From contig JAKACI010000017.1 in NCBI GenBank assembly GCA_021821565.1, positions 1 to 13,290 on the forward strand: DNA of 13,290 nucleotides, written 5' to 3'. The notes under the pieces were generated by a model. The model ran no database searches. It was not told where the DNA came from and saw only the letters and a list, made by a program, of their open reading frames with translations. The DNA comes from a bacterium (GTDB lineage Bacteria > SZUA-79 > Acidulodesulfobacterales > Acidulodesulfobacteraceae). Shown here in pieces: positions 6,857 through 13,290 of the stretch. The first letter of the stretch is position 1. Each line of letters starts with the position of its first letter. A program made the translations under genes and the position numbers.

Positions 6857-7057
6857 TAGTATTATATAACTAATATATCTTAAAATATATCTTAAAAAAA
6901 TAAATTTTCAATTTTTGTTAAATTAAATTTTTCTAATAAATAAATAATTGATATATTTTTTAGTATTATATCTTAATTATATTTTATATATCTTATATAT
7001 CTTAATTATATCTTAAAAAAATAAATTTTCAATTTTTGTTAAATTAAATTTTTCTAA
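6857..7057. repeat. Imperfect direct duplication containing an exact 51-bp repeat and six ATATCTTA motifs
   Basis: Both halves begin TAGTATTATAT (6857 and 6961) and end in the same 51 bases, 6886-6936 and 7007-7057 (offset 121). Between these ends the number of ATATCTTA motifs differs: two in the left copy (6875, 6887) and four in the right (6968, 6988, 6997, 7008). The block is almost free of G and C and carries A- and T-tracts likely to bend DNA. A binding-site array or a simple duplication relic are both possible. Confidence 0.85.
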
Positions 7058-7122
7058 GATTACTATAAGATTAATAACTTAAATCACCGTTAGAAATTTA
7101 TTTTTTAGTTTCTATCTATATG

Positions 7123-7178
7123 GATGAGCCGTCTAAATGCCGACGGCTTTAAAGCGTACCTGCCTGTGCAGGAATGAC
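7123..7178 (-). repeat. 56-bp dispersed repeat, copy 2 (inverted relative to copy 1)
   Basis: Reverse complement matches 3329-3384 at 50 of 56 positions. It can form two hairpins: AGCCGTC/GACGGCT (7127-7133 with 7142-7148, 7 bp) and CCTGC-ctgt-GCAGG (7159-7172). In copy 1 the second hairpin is CCTGT/ACAGG, so the loop-closing pair has changed on both sides at once, which preserves pairing. Confidence 0.8.
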
Positions 7179-7198
7179 TTTGCGGGTATTTAACTTTT

Positions 7199-7256
7199 CA
7201 CCCGATGGGTGTCATTCCCGCGAAAGCGGGAATCTATCACTGCTTACCATTGATAG
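7199..7256. repeat. dRS3-like palindrome with GAAA loop and flanking small inverted repeats
   Basis: ATTCCCGC (7214-7221) and GCGGGAAT (7226-7233) pair perfectly around GAAA. The core GTCATTCCCGCGAAAGCGGG is the type of intergenic palindrome seen widely in Proteobacteria and known as dRS3 in Neisseria. It is flanked by CACCC-gat-GGGTG (7199-7211) and CTATCA/TGATAG (7234-7239 with 7251-7256). Its GC content stands out sharply from the surrounding AT-rich DNA. Confidence 0.75.
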
Positions 7257-7289
7257 TTTTTATAGAAGAATCATAAGGTTTTTCTTAAT

Positions 7290-7318
7290 TTGACTTAAAA
7301 TTAAAATAAATATATAAT
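7290..7318 (+). promoter_or_regulatory. Sigma-70-type promoter of fxsA, almost leaderless
   Basis: TTGACT (7290-7295) and TATAAT (7313-7318) are separated by exactly 17 bp. Transcription would start about seven bases after the -10, near 7325, while the fxsA ATG is at 7327. That leaves a leader of only about two bases, in keeping with the lack of a Shine-Dalgarno sequence. Confidence 0.75.
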
Positions 7319-7326
7319 TAAACATT

Positions 7327-7779
7327 ATGGGGATTATAGCAAAATTATTTTTTACCGTTTTAATTTATATATTCGTAGAAGTATATATATTTGTTGAAGT
7401 TACATTTATAATAGGATTTTTTTACGCATTTTTGTTATTAGCAGGTTTCAGCATTATCGGTTATATAATATCAAAAAAAATTAAGAGCAATTCGTTTAAA
7501 AATGCACTGAGCGATTTTTATAACGTCAAATCTCCTTCAAAAAATATATTAAAAACGGCATCTTTTTTTATAGCAGGAATTTTATTTTTAATACCGGGCT
7601 TTTTAACCGATGCTATCGCTATTTTATTTTTAATACCTTTTTTAAATTATTTTTTACTTTTTTTGATATTTAAATATATCAAAAATAAATTTAAAGGTTC
7701 TTTTAGTCATTACAGTGCAAACGGTAATTCCGATTCGGAAGAACTTAAAAAAAAATTTATTATATTCAAGAAATTTTAA
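7327..7779 (+). CDS. fxsA: FxsA family membrane protein
   Basis: A 150-residue integral membrane protein matching E. coli FxsA in arrangement: an N-terminal hydrophobic segment with the IYIFVEVYIFVEV pattern (13-25, compare YVYIEISIFIQV in E. coli), a second hydrophobic stretch, FKNAL (57-61), and the hallmark GILFLIPGFLTDAIAILFL (84-102). Known function is limited: in E. coli, extra FxsA relieves F-plasmid exclusion of phage T7, so the cellular role is unclear. The apparent hexapeptide doubling YIFVEV-YIFVEV aligns with the natural family pattern and need not be a recent duplication. Because the family N-terminus aligns from the first residues, the ATG at 7327 is well supported although no Shine-Dalgarno is present. 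panD follows after 31 bp. Confidence 0.85.
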   Translation: MGIIAKLFFTVLIYIFVEVYIFVEVTFIIGFFYAFLLLAGFSIIGYIISKKIKSNSFKNALSDFYNVKSPSKNILKTASFFIAGILFLIPGFLTDAIAILFLIPFLNYFLLFLIFKYIKNKFKGSFSHYSANGNSDSEELKKKFIIFKKF

Positions 7780-7810
7780 TTTAATTTTTTAATAATTCAA
7801 ATTTTCACAA

Positions 7811-8170
7811 ATGCAAAGATTTCTCCTAAAATCAAAAATACACAGGGTTAAGATTACCGATGCGAATCTTGGTTACGAAGGGTCAATTTCAATAGACGAA
7901 AAACTAATGGAAGAAGCTTATATATTGCCATATGAAAAAGTGAGCATCTGGGATGTAAATAACGGGAACAGATTTGACACATATGCTATCGTAGCGCCTA
8001 AAAATTCTGGAAATATAATAGTAAACGGCGCTGCATCCCGACTCGTGCAAATAAATGACATAATTATTATTGCAACTTTTGCTTTATATGATGATAAAGA
8101 GGCAAATTCATTTAAACCAAAACTAGTTTATGTAAATGAAAAAAATCGCATCATCAAAAAAATTAAGTAA
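7811..8170 (+). CDS. panD: Aspartate 1-decarboxylase proenzyme (pyruvoyl-dependent)
   Basis: PanD converts L-aspartate to beta-alanine for pantothenate and coenzyme A synthesis. The 119-residue protein is slightly shorter than the roughly 126 of E. coli PanD. Conserved features: LLKSKIHRVKIT (5-16) with Lys9, the self-cleavage site YEGS with cleavage expected between Gly24 and Ser25, EKVSIWDVNNGNRFDTY (42-58) with Arg54 and Tyr58, and the NGAASR block (72-77). All residues needed for pyruvoyl formation and substrate binding appear to be present. The gene sits 31 bp after fxsA with no promoter or Shine-Dalgarno in the gap, so it is probably co-transcribed. No other pantothenate gene lies in the window. 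Confidence 0.96.
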   Translation: MQRFLLKSKIHRVKITDANLGYEGSISIDEKLMEEAYILPYEKVSIWDVNNGNRFDTYAIVAPKNSGNIIVNGAASRLVQINDIIIIATFALYDDKEANSFKPKLVYVNEKNRIIKKIK

Positions 8171-8174
8171 TTTA

Positions 8175-8208
8175 TATTATATTAATTATTAATATTATTA
8201 ATATAATA
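8175..8208 (+). other. A/T-only 12-bp hairpin between panD and glpK
   Basis: TATTATATTAAT (8175-8186) pairs perfectly with ATTAATATAATA (8197-8208) around a 10-nt loop, starting just after the panD stop. It lacks a U-run and G:C pairs, so it is not a usual terminator. It may simply reflect base composition. Confidence 0.4.
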
Positions 8209-8246
8209 GATTAATGTAATAGATAGATAGATATGGCAAATAATAT

Positions 8247-9725
8247 ATGGACCAATGCGTTATTGCTCTTGACCTTGGAACAACGGGAAATAGAAGCATA
8301 GCTTTTGATAAAAAAGGTAAAATTATTTTTAATTTTTATTATGAATTTCCTCAGATTTTTCCTGCCCCTGCATGGGTAGAACAAGATCCGTTTGATATTT
8401 TAAATACGGCGCTTAAATCTTTGCATAAAACAATATCATTTTGTAAAAGCAAAAACTATGATATTTTATCAATCGGAATAACTAATCAAAGAGAAACTTC
8501 AATTTTATGGAATAAAAAAACAGGCAAACCTGTTTATAACGCTATTGTCTGGCAATGCCGCAGAACAGAAAATATTTGCGAAAACTTAAAAAACTATTCG
8601 GAACTCATTAAAGAAAAAACAGGTTTATTTTTAGATCCTTATTTTTCTGCTACAAAAATAAAATGGATTATTGATAATGTTGCAGGCGTCAAAGAATCTA
8701 TCCTGAAAGATGAAATTTTATTCGGAACGGTTGATTCATGGATTTTATGGAATTTAACGGAAGAAAAAAATCATTTTACGGATACTTCAAATGCGTCGCG
8801 GACATTATTATATAATATAAATACATTAAAATATGACAATGAATTACTTAATATTTTCAAAATACCGGAAAATATTCTGCCTGAAGTAAAAAGCAGCAGC
8901 AGTATCTTTGGGTTTTTGAATCCTAAATATTTAAAAGGAAATTTTACTAAAAGAATACCCATAATAGGAATTCTTGGAGACCAGCAGGCATCCCTGTTTG
9001 CGCATGCATCTTTTGACGGCGGAATAGTAAAAAATACATACGGAACAGGATTATTTGTAATGGCGCAATCCGGAAAGCAGCCTTTTAAATCCGATAAATT
9101 AGTCTCAACAATTGCATGGACTATTAAAAATGAGACTTATTACGCGGTTGAAGGAAGCATTTTTACGGGAGGAGCGTTGATTAATTGGCTGAAGGACGGT
9201 CTAAAAATTATAAAATCATATTCTGAAACCGATAAATCGGCTAAAAAATTAAATTCCAACGAGGGGGTTTACTTTGTGCCTGCACTATCCGGGCTGGGGG
9301 CTCCATACTGGAATAGCAGCGCGAGAGGAATGATTATAGGCATAACGGGTAAAACTACAAAAGAAAATATTATCAGAGCTGCGTTAGAATCATTAGCTTA
9401 TTCTACCAAAGACGTTGTTAACGAATTATTTAATATGCCTTATAAATTAAGAGTCGACGGTAAAGCAAGCGAAAATAATTTTTTAATGCAGTTTCAATCG
9501 GATATTCTCGGAATCCCCGTAGAGCGGACGAATATTTCAGAAATGACCGCGTTCGGCATAGCCGGTTTTTCAGGCATATATTCCGGATTATGGTCTATAG
9601 AAGAATACTTAAAACTATACAAAATAAAAAAAGTATTCACTCCAAAAATGAGCGAAAACGAAAGAAAATTGCATTACGATAAATGGAAACAGGCGGTATC
9701 AAAAACTTTGTATTGGTCAAATTAA
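8247..9725 (+). CDS. glpK: Glycerol kinase
   Basis: A 492-residue FGGY kinase (usual length about 500) that phosphorylates glycerol to sn-glycerol 3-phosphate in the cytoplasm. Glycerol-contacting residues match E. coli GlpK: Arg82-Glu83 in NQRET, Tyr132 in DPYFSATK, and Asp245-Gln246 in GDQQASLF. The nucleotide side shows TYGTGLF (264-270), LSGLGAPYWN (347-356) and LMQFQSDILGIPVER (413-427). Departures from the common sequence are DLGTTGNR (9-16; usually DQGTTSSR), DGKASENN (404-411) and TAFGIAGFSG (434-443), but Asp9, Thr13 and Arg16 are kept. An ATG at 8233 is out of frame, and the ATG at 8247 fits the family N-terminus. There is no Shine-Dalgarno. No glpF or glpD is nearby. tsaD follows after 18 bp. 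Confidence 0.9.
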   Translation: MDQCVIALDLGTTGNRSIAFDKKGKIIFNFYYEFPQIFPAPAWVEQDPFDILNTALKSLHKTISFCKSKNYDILSIGITNQRETSILWNKKTGKPVYNAIVWQCRRTENICENLKNYSELIKEKTGLFLDPYFSATKIKWIIDNVAGVKESILKDEILFGTVDSWILWNLTEEKNHFTDTSNASRTLLYNINTLKYDNELLNIFKIPENILPEVKSSSSIFGFLNPKYLKGNFTKRIPIIGILGDQQASLFAHASFDGGIVKNTYGTGLFVMAQSGKQPFKSDKLVSTIAWTIKNETYYAVEGSIFTGGALINWLKDGLKIIKSYSETDKSAKKLNSNEGVYFVPALSGLGAPYWNSSARGMIIGITGKTTKENIIRAALESLAYSTKDVVNELFNMPYKLRVDGKASENNFLMQFQSDILGIPVERTNISEMTAFGIAGFSGIYSGLWSIEEYLKLYKIKKVFTPKMSENERKLHYDKWKQAVSKTLYWSN

Positions 9726-9743
9726 TCAAAATAATATAATAAT

Positions 9744-10781
9744 ATGAATAATTCATCAAATTTAAATCTTGCGATAGAATCAAGCTGCGATGATTTTTCT
9801 TGTTCAATTCTTAAAAAAGACGATTCAAAAATTAATATAATTTCAAATGTCGTATATTCTCAGGATTTTATACATGGAATTTACGGAGGAGTAGTTCCTG
9901 AATTAGCTTCAAGAAATCATATAAAAAGCGCTATTCCAGCCGTCAATATCGCATTGTCAAAAGCAAATATAAAATTAAAAGAAATAAGTTTAATATCTGC
10001 TACTTCCGGACCAGGTCTTGCAGGGTCATTACTTGTCGGACTTATGACGGCTAAAACTTTAAGCTATGCTCTTAAAATTCCTATTGCTGCGGTAAATCAT
10101 ATTGAAGGACATATATTTAGTCCTTTTTTGAATATTAATATTGAAGAGGTTTTTCCTTTTATAGCGCTTGTTATATCCGGAGGACATTCTCATATTTATA
10201 TCGTAAAATCCCATGAAGATATAAAGCTGATTGGCAAAACAAGGGACGACGCATGCGGAGAAGCATTTGACAAAATATCAAATTTTTTAAATTATGGATA
10301 TCCAGGCGGCAAAATTATTGATGAGTTAGCCGAAAAAGGCAGCATTAACGCTTTTAATTTCTCTATGCCTATGGAACATTCAGGTAATTTTGATTTAAGT
10401 TTTAGCGGGTTAAAAACACAGGTAATATCAGAAATTAACAAGTTAGCCGGTCCAAAACATTTGCAAAAAGAAACCGTCTTTGATATCTTTGCATGCCTGA
10501 GAGAAACAATCGCAAAAATTTTATATAAAAAAGTTATGTCGGTATGCGAATATACCGGAATAAAAGATGTTTCGGTTTCAGGAGGGGTTTCGGCAAATTC
10601 TAGGATAAGAAGCATTTTTCTTGAAAGCAGTAAATTAAATGTTTTTTTTCCTGAACCTGCTTATAGCACAGATAATGCAGCTATGATAGGATATACGGGC
10701 TATTTTAAAAAACCTGTTGATCCGATTATTAATAAAGAAATATTCTATGATATAAATGCAGAACCATCCTGGGAACTGTAA
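9744..10781 (+). CDS. tsaD: tRNA N6-adenosine threonylcarbamoyltransferase TsaD
   Basis: TsaD transfers the threonylcarbamoyl group from TC-AMP to A37 of ANN-decoding tRNAs, working with TsaB and TsaE. The 345-residue protein has the Kae1/TsaD ASKHA fold motifs: YGGVVPELASRNH (47-59), SGPGLAGSLLVG (88-99), the metal-binding VNHIEGH (117-123; His119 and His123), SGGHSH (145-150), the GKTRDDACGEAFDK block (164-177), LSFSGLKT (218-225), VSGGVSANSR (278-287) and STDNAAMIGY (308-317) with Asp310. The first motif reads IESSCDDFS where most relatives have IETSCDET, a mild variation. Only 18 bp separate it from glpK, so co-transcription is likely. It lacks a Shine-Dalgarno. Confidence 0.96.
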   Translation: MNNSSNLNLAIESSCDDFSCSILKKDDSKINIISNVVYSQDFIHGIYGGVVPELASRNHIKSAIPAVNIALSKANIKLKEISLISATSGPGLAGSLLVGLMTAKTLSYALKIPIAAVNHIEGHIFSPFLNINIEEVFPFIALVISGGHSHIYIVKSHEDIKLIGKTRDDACGEAFDKISNFLNYGYPGGKIIDELAEKGSINAFNFSMPMEHSGNFDLSFSGLKTQVISEINKLAGPKHLQKETVFDIFACLRETIAKILYKKVMSVCEYTGIKDVSVSGGVSANSRIRSIFLESSKLNVFFPEPAYSTDNAAMIGYTGYFKKPVDPIINKEIFYDINAEPSWEL

Positions 10782-10894
10782 ATTTATTTAATATTTTAAT
10801 TTAATATTTAACAGTATTTAACAATGAATGAATAAGCAAGCAATAAAAATTAAAATAAAATAAATAAAGATTAATACATTTAATATAAATAAAG

Positions 10895-11770
10895 ATGGAT
10901 AATAATAAAAAAGTTAAATTCGGTCAAAATTTTTTAATAAATAAAGAAATTGCAAAAAATATAGTAAAATCTTGCAATTTTACAGAAAATGATAATGTCG
11001 TCGAAATAGGACCGGGGGAAGGAATTTTAACAGATTTATTGGCAGATAAAGTTAAAACTTTAACAATAATTGAAATAGACCCTTTTTATTTGTCTTATGT
11101 TGAAGGAAAGCTATTCTTAAATAATAACAACAATAAGCTTAAAAAAAATGATACCGCAAAATTGATAAATATAGACGCTTTACAATTTAATTTCATAGAA
11201 CTTTCTAATACTTTGAATTCAAAATTAAGATTAATTTCAAATCTCCCTTATGAAATTTCAAGTCCTGTAATAGAAAAATTTATTAAGGAAAAAGAGGCTT
11301 TTTCGGACTTTACCTTAATGTTTCAAAAAGAGTTTGCAGAAAGACTGCTTGCAAAAAGCGATGAATCCGCAAGAAGCGCTTTTAGCGTTATTGTTGAGGC
11401 AAATTTTGAAATTGAATTATTATTTAATGTTTTTAAAGAAAATTTTAATCCGCAGCCTAAAATTGATTCATCGGTAATCAGAATGACTCCTTTAGATTTT
11501 AATAAATTTGAGGATTTAAAAGACTCCGAAAATATAAAATGGGCTGCAAACTCTCCTTATTTTAGTTATCTGGTTCATCAGCTGTTTAAATTAAGAAGAA
11601 AAAAATTAAGAAATTCAATATATGCGTCTTTTCAAGGTATTCCTCCAGATATAAAAGCAAAAATATATGAAGATTCAAATATAGATTTAGACAAAAGACC
11701 TCAGTCTTTAACTCTGTATGAATTTATTATAATTGCAATAAAATATAAAAATTATCTTGGTTTAGAATGA
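10895..11770 (+). CDS. rsmA: 16S rRNA dimethyladenosine transferase (KsgA)
   Basis: RsmA/KsgA dimethylates two adjacent adenosines in the 3' hairpin of 16S rRNA during small-subunit assembly. The 291-residue protein is slightly longer than usual. It shows KFGQNFL (8-14), the SAM-binding VVEIGPGEG (35-43), acidic residues Glu60 and Asp62 after the second strand, Asp94, the catalytic NLPY (116-119), LMFQKEFAERL (141-151), FNPQPKIDSSVIRM (184-197), and a C-terminal KLRRKKLRN helix (232-240). A low-complexity insert NNNNNKLKKND (76-86) accounts for part of the extra length. It follows tsaD by 113 bp of AT-rich DNA in which I see no clear promoter or terminator. There is no Shine-Dalgarno. Confidence 0.96.
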   Translation: MDNNKKVKFGQNFLINKEIAKNIVKSCNFTENDNVVEIGPGEGILTDLLADKVKTLTIIEIDPFYLSYVEGKLFLNNNNNKLKKNDTAKLINIDALQFNFIELSNTLNSKLRLISNLPYEISSPVIEKFIKEKEAFSDFTLMFQKEFAERLLAKSDESARSAFSVIVEANFEIELLFNVFKENFNPQPKIDSSVIRMTPLDFNKFEDLKDSENIKWAANSPYFSYLVHQLFKLRRKKLRNSIYASFQGIPPDIKAKIYEDSNIDLDKRPQSLTLYEFIIIAIKYKNYLGLE

Positions 11771-11867
11771 CACAGTACACACATATATAGCCAAACAGCT
11801 AAATAAAAGTATATAAAATTACCCCGCTTTAAAATGACGGACAAACATTAATGGGATAGTCTAAAAA

Positions 11868-13290
11868 GTGTATTTATATAATTTTGACAAGAATGTACTA
11901 AGAATAAATTCTAAATTTATTTTAACCAATTTAAATCTACCGGCTCCTTTTTTGTTAAAAGATGCCATGTTATCGGTAGATATAAATACAGGTAAAATCA
12001 TATCTGCGGATAAGAACAAAAATTATCCCAAAGCTATCGGCGCTAATAATAATACTTACAATTATTCAACGCTGATTATACCGGGATTAATAAATGCCCA
12101 TATCCATACGGAACTAACTATGGCATCGGATAAAAATACCCCGCATATTTTTTCGAAATGGGTAATTTCTTTGATTAAAAGACGGACTAATTTATCTGAT
12201 AAAGAAATAACGGATATACGTCAAAAAGCATATAATACATCCATAAAAGCGGGCGTAACCGCAATAGGTGACATTGTGCCTATTCCCCAATTTAATAAAT
12301 ATATATCGGATTATAAAAAATTTAATGAAATTAATTGCGGCGCTTCCGATTTCAGCAGAACACATCATAAGGATAAAATTTTAAAATACACTGAACCAGA
12401 TGTTGTCTGCAGTGTTGCCGACTGCGGCAGAACAGACAATGATATTTTATCAACGGGCGTTCCGAGAGTAAAAGCATATATAGAGATAACAGGCTTAGAT
12501 CCTTCTTTATCGGATGTCAAAATAAAAGAATTGAAAGATACATTAGATGATATTATTAGAAATGATACTGCTATCAATAATTTTAAAAAATTTATCTCAA
12601 TAGGCATATCTCCCCATTCAATATATTCCGTTTCCCCTGCGCTTTTTAAAATATTATCCGAAAAAAATAAACAATGGGGTTTAAATTTAACTATTCATAC
12701 ATCTGAGCATAAATCGGAAATTAAATTTTTATCGGAAGGCAAAGGCGATATATCTGAAAATTTATTGGCGGCTTTAAACTTAAAAGAATTTAATAACCCT
12801 TCCGAAAAATACGGAATAAAATATTCGACCCCCGTTCAATATTTAAAATCTGTCGGAATTTTATCGCCGAAAACATCATTAATTCATGCTAACGAAGTAA
12901 ACGGCTGTGATATTAAAATAATCAAAGATTCAAAATCGTCTATTATTCATTGTCCGCGAAGCAATAGTTTTTTTAAATCAAGCAAACTTCCGTTAAGAAA
13001 AATATTGGATAATAATATAATTGCAGGATTGGGAACCGACAGCCTGTATTCTAACGATTCAATAAGCATTCTTGATGAATTAAAATATGCAAGAAAAATT
13101 CATAATAATTTACAAATAAACAGAGAAAATATAAAATATAAGAATAATAATTTTTTAAACAACAATAAAAACTTAATCAATTACGGCGTTTCTTCTAAAG
13201 AATTATTTGAAATGGCGACTAAAAATAATGCTAAAATATTAAATATTCCATTTATAACAGGAACATTAGAAAAAGATTCTTATGCCGATT
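11868..13290 (+). CDS. Amidohydrolase, MtaD/aminofutalosine-deaminase type, C-terminus cut by window
   Basis: An open frame runs from a stop at 11862 to the window end (474 codons from GTG at 11868). No ATG lies far enough upstream to include the N-terminal beta region, so GTG is the likely start, with no Shine-Dalgarno. Numbered from it: PGLINAHIHTEL (72-83) with His78 and His80, SPHSIYSVSP around His250, THIS-type IHTSEH with His277 and Glu280, IHANEV with His340, HCPRSN (361-366), and GLGTDSLYSN with Asp391. These match the metal ligands (HxH, His, Asp) and catalytic Glu of the MtaD/SAH-deaminase branch. FSKWVISLIKRR after the first motif resembles aminofutalosine deaminases of the futalosine menaquinone route. 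The exact substrate cannot be fixed. An Asn-rich insert lies near residues 416-440. Perhaps 20-50 residues are missing. Confidence 0.88.
   Translation, partial: MYLYNFDKNVLRINSKFILTNLNLPAPFLLKDAMLSVDINTGKIISADKNKNYPKAIGANNNTYNYSTLIIPGLINAHIHTELTMASDKNTPHIFSKWVISLIKRRTNLSDKEITDIRQKAYNTSIKAGVTAIGDIVPIPQFNKYISDYKKFNEINCGASDFSRTHHKDKILKYTEPDVVCSVADCGRTDNDILSTGVPRVKAYIEITGLDPSLSDVKIKELKDTLDDIIRNDTAINNFKKFISIGISPHSIYSVSPALFKILSEKNKQWGLNLTIHTSEHKSEIKFLSEGKGDISENLLAALNLKEFNNPSEKYGIKYSTPVQYLKSVGILSPKTSLIHANEVNGCDIKIIKDSKSSIIHCPRSNSFFKSSKLPLRKILDNNIIAGLGTDSLYSNDSISILDELKYARKIHNNLQINRENIKYKNNNFLNNNKNLINYGVSSKELFEMATKNNAKILNIPFITGTLEKDSYAD

Larger units (their letters stand above)
6594..7326. other. Divergent intergenic region, repeat-rich, no gene
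   Basis: These 733 bp separate the minus-strand glucan cluster from the plus-strand housekeeping genes, and I find no supportable coding sequence. From left to right: the AAGGA Shine-Dalgarno of the DUF4912-like gene; a TATAC/GTATA inverted repeat (6715-6737); a decayed GTCATTCC-type palindrome (6798-6823) and an 8-bp hairpin CCATAAAA/TTTTATGG (6820-6840); an AT-only block with the 51-bp direct repeat and ATATCTTA motifs (6857-7057); the 56-bp dispersed repeat; the dRS3-like palindrome; and the fxsA promoter. No convincing promoter for the minus-strand gene was found. Confidence 0.75.

Noticed and set aside
6857..7057. CRISPR array
   Set aside because: Only two long copies with an AT-only spacer, no dyad typical of CRISPR repeats and no cas genes.
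8212..8232. TAGA/GATA microsatellite before glpK as a phase-variation switch
   Set aside because: Only about three and a half units and not placed between clear promoter elements.
8233..8235. Alternative glpK start at the upstream ATG
   Set aside because: It is out of frame with glpK (14 bases upstream).
9737..9742. TATAAT just before tsaD as a promoter
   Set aside because: With TTGGTC 16 bp upstream it looks promoter-like, but the transcript would start inside or after the tsaD ATG.
8771..10615. Minus-strand open frames inside glpK (8771-8962) and tsaD (10292-10615)
   Set aside because: Both are antisense to well-conserved enzymes and have no supporting features.
11884..11889. TTGACA as a -35 box
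   Set aside because: No acceptable -10 at 16-18 bp spacing, and it lies inside the amidohydrolase coding region.
12365..12607. Minus-strand 80-codon open frame
   Set aside because: It is antisense to the amidohydrolase, whose metal-binding motifs flank it in one continuous plus-strand frame.

Overview
The window comes from a very AT-rich bacterial genome (roughly 30% G+C by eye). Codons end mostly in A/T, Lys/Asn/Ile are abundant, and homopolymer and short-duplication tracts are frequent. The bacterial-type housekeeping genes (panD, glpK, tsaD, rsmA, fxsA) beside three GH57 glucan enzymes suggest an anaerobic or microaerophilic Gram-negative-type bacterium. A low-GC deltaproteobacterial relative such as the Acidulodesulfobacterium/SZUA-79 lineage would fit, but that placement is a guess and not read from the sequence.

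The left half (1-6593) lies on the minus strand. In transcription order it holds a Lys/Asn-rich protein with a C-terminal DUF4912-like region, a GH57 glycogen branching enzyme, a 481-bp spacer, a GH57 alpha-amylase/amylopullulanase-type enzyme, and a GH57 4-alpha-glucanotransferase-type enzyme cut off by the window start. The last two are fused head to tail (TAAATG). Together they look like an alpha-glucan (glycogen) building and remodelling cluster built entirely on GH57 enzymes. All four genes have a recognisable Shine-Dalgarno sequence. The spacer at 2983-3463 carries a terminator, an array of 18-bp tandem repeats that reads as consecutive five-codon mini-ORFs leading into the GH57 start, a pair of 18-bp direct repeats that may be an old insertion-sequence end, and a 56-bp dispersed repeat.

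The divergent intergenic region (6594-7326, 733 bp) contains no gene I can support. It is rich in repeats: an exact 51-bp direct repeat, six copies of ATATCTTA, a second inverted copy of the 56-bp dispersed repeat, a dRS3-like GAAA-loop palindrome, and at its right edge a near-consensus sigma-70 promoter placed so close to fxsA that the transcript would be almost leaderless.

The right half (7327-13290) is on the plus strand: fxsA, panD (aspartate 1-decarboxylase), glpK (glycerol kinase), tsaD (tRNA t6A synthesis), rsmA/ksgA (16S rRNA dimethyltransferase), and a GTG-started amidohydrolase of the MtaD/aminofutalosine-deaminase type that runs off the window end. These are mostly housekeeping genes with spacings of 18-113 bp. 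None of them has a visible Shine-Dalgarno sequence, in contrast to the minus-strand block. No tRNA, rRNA, CRISPR array or intact mobile element was seen.
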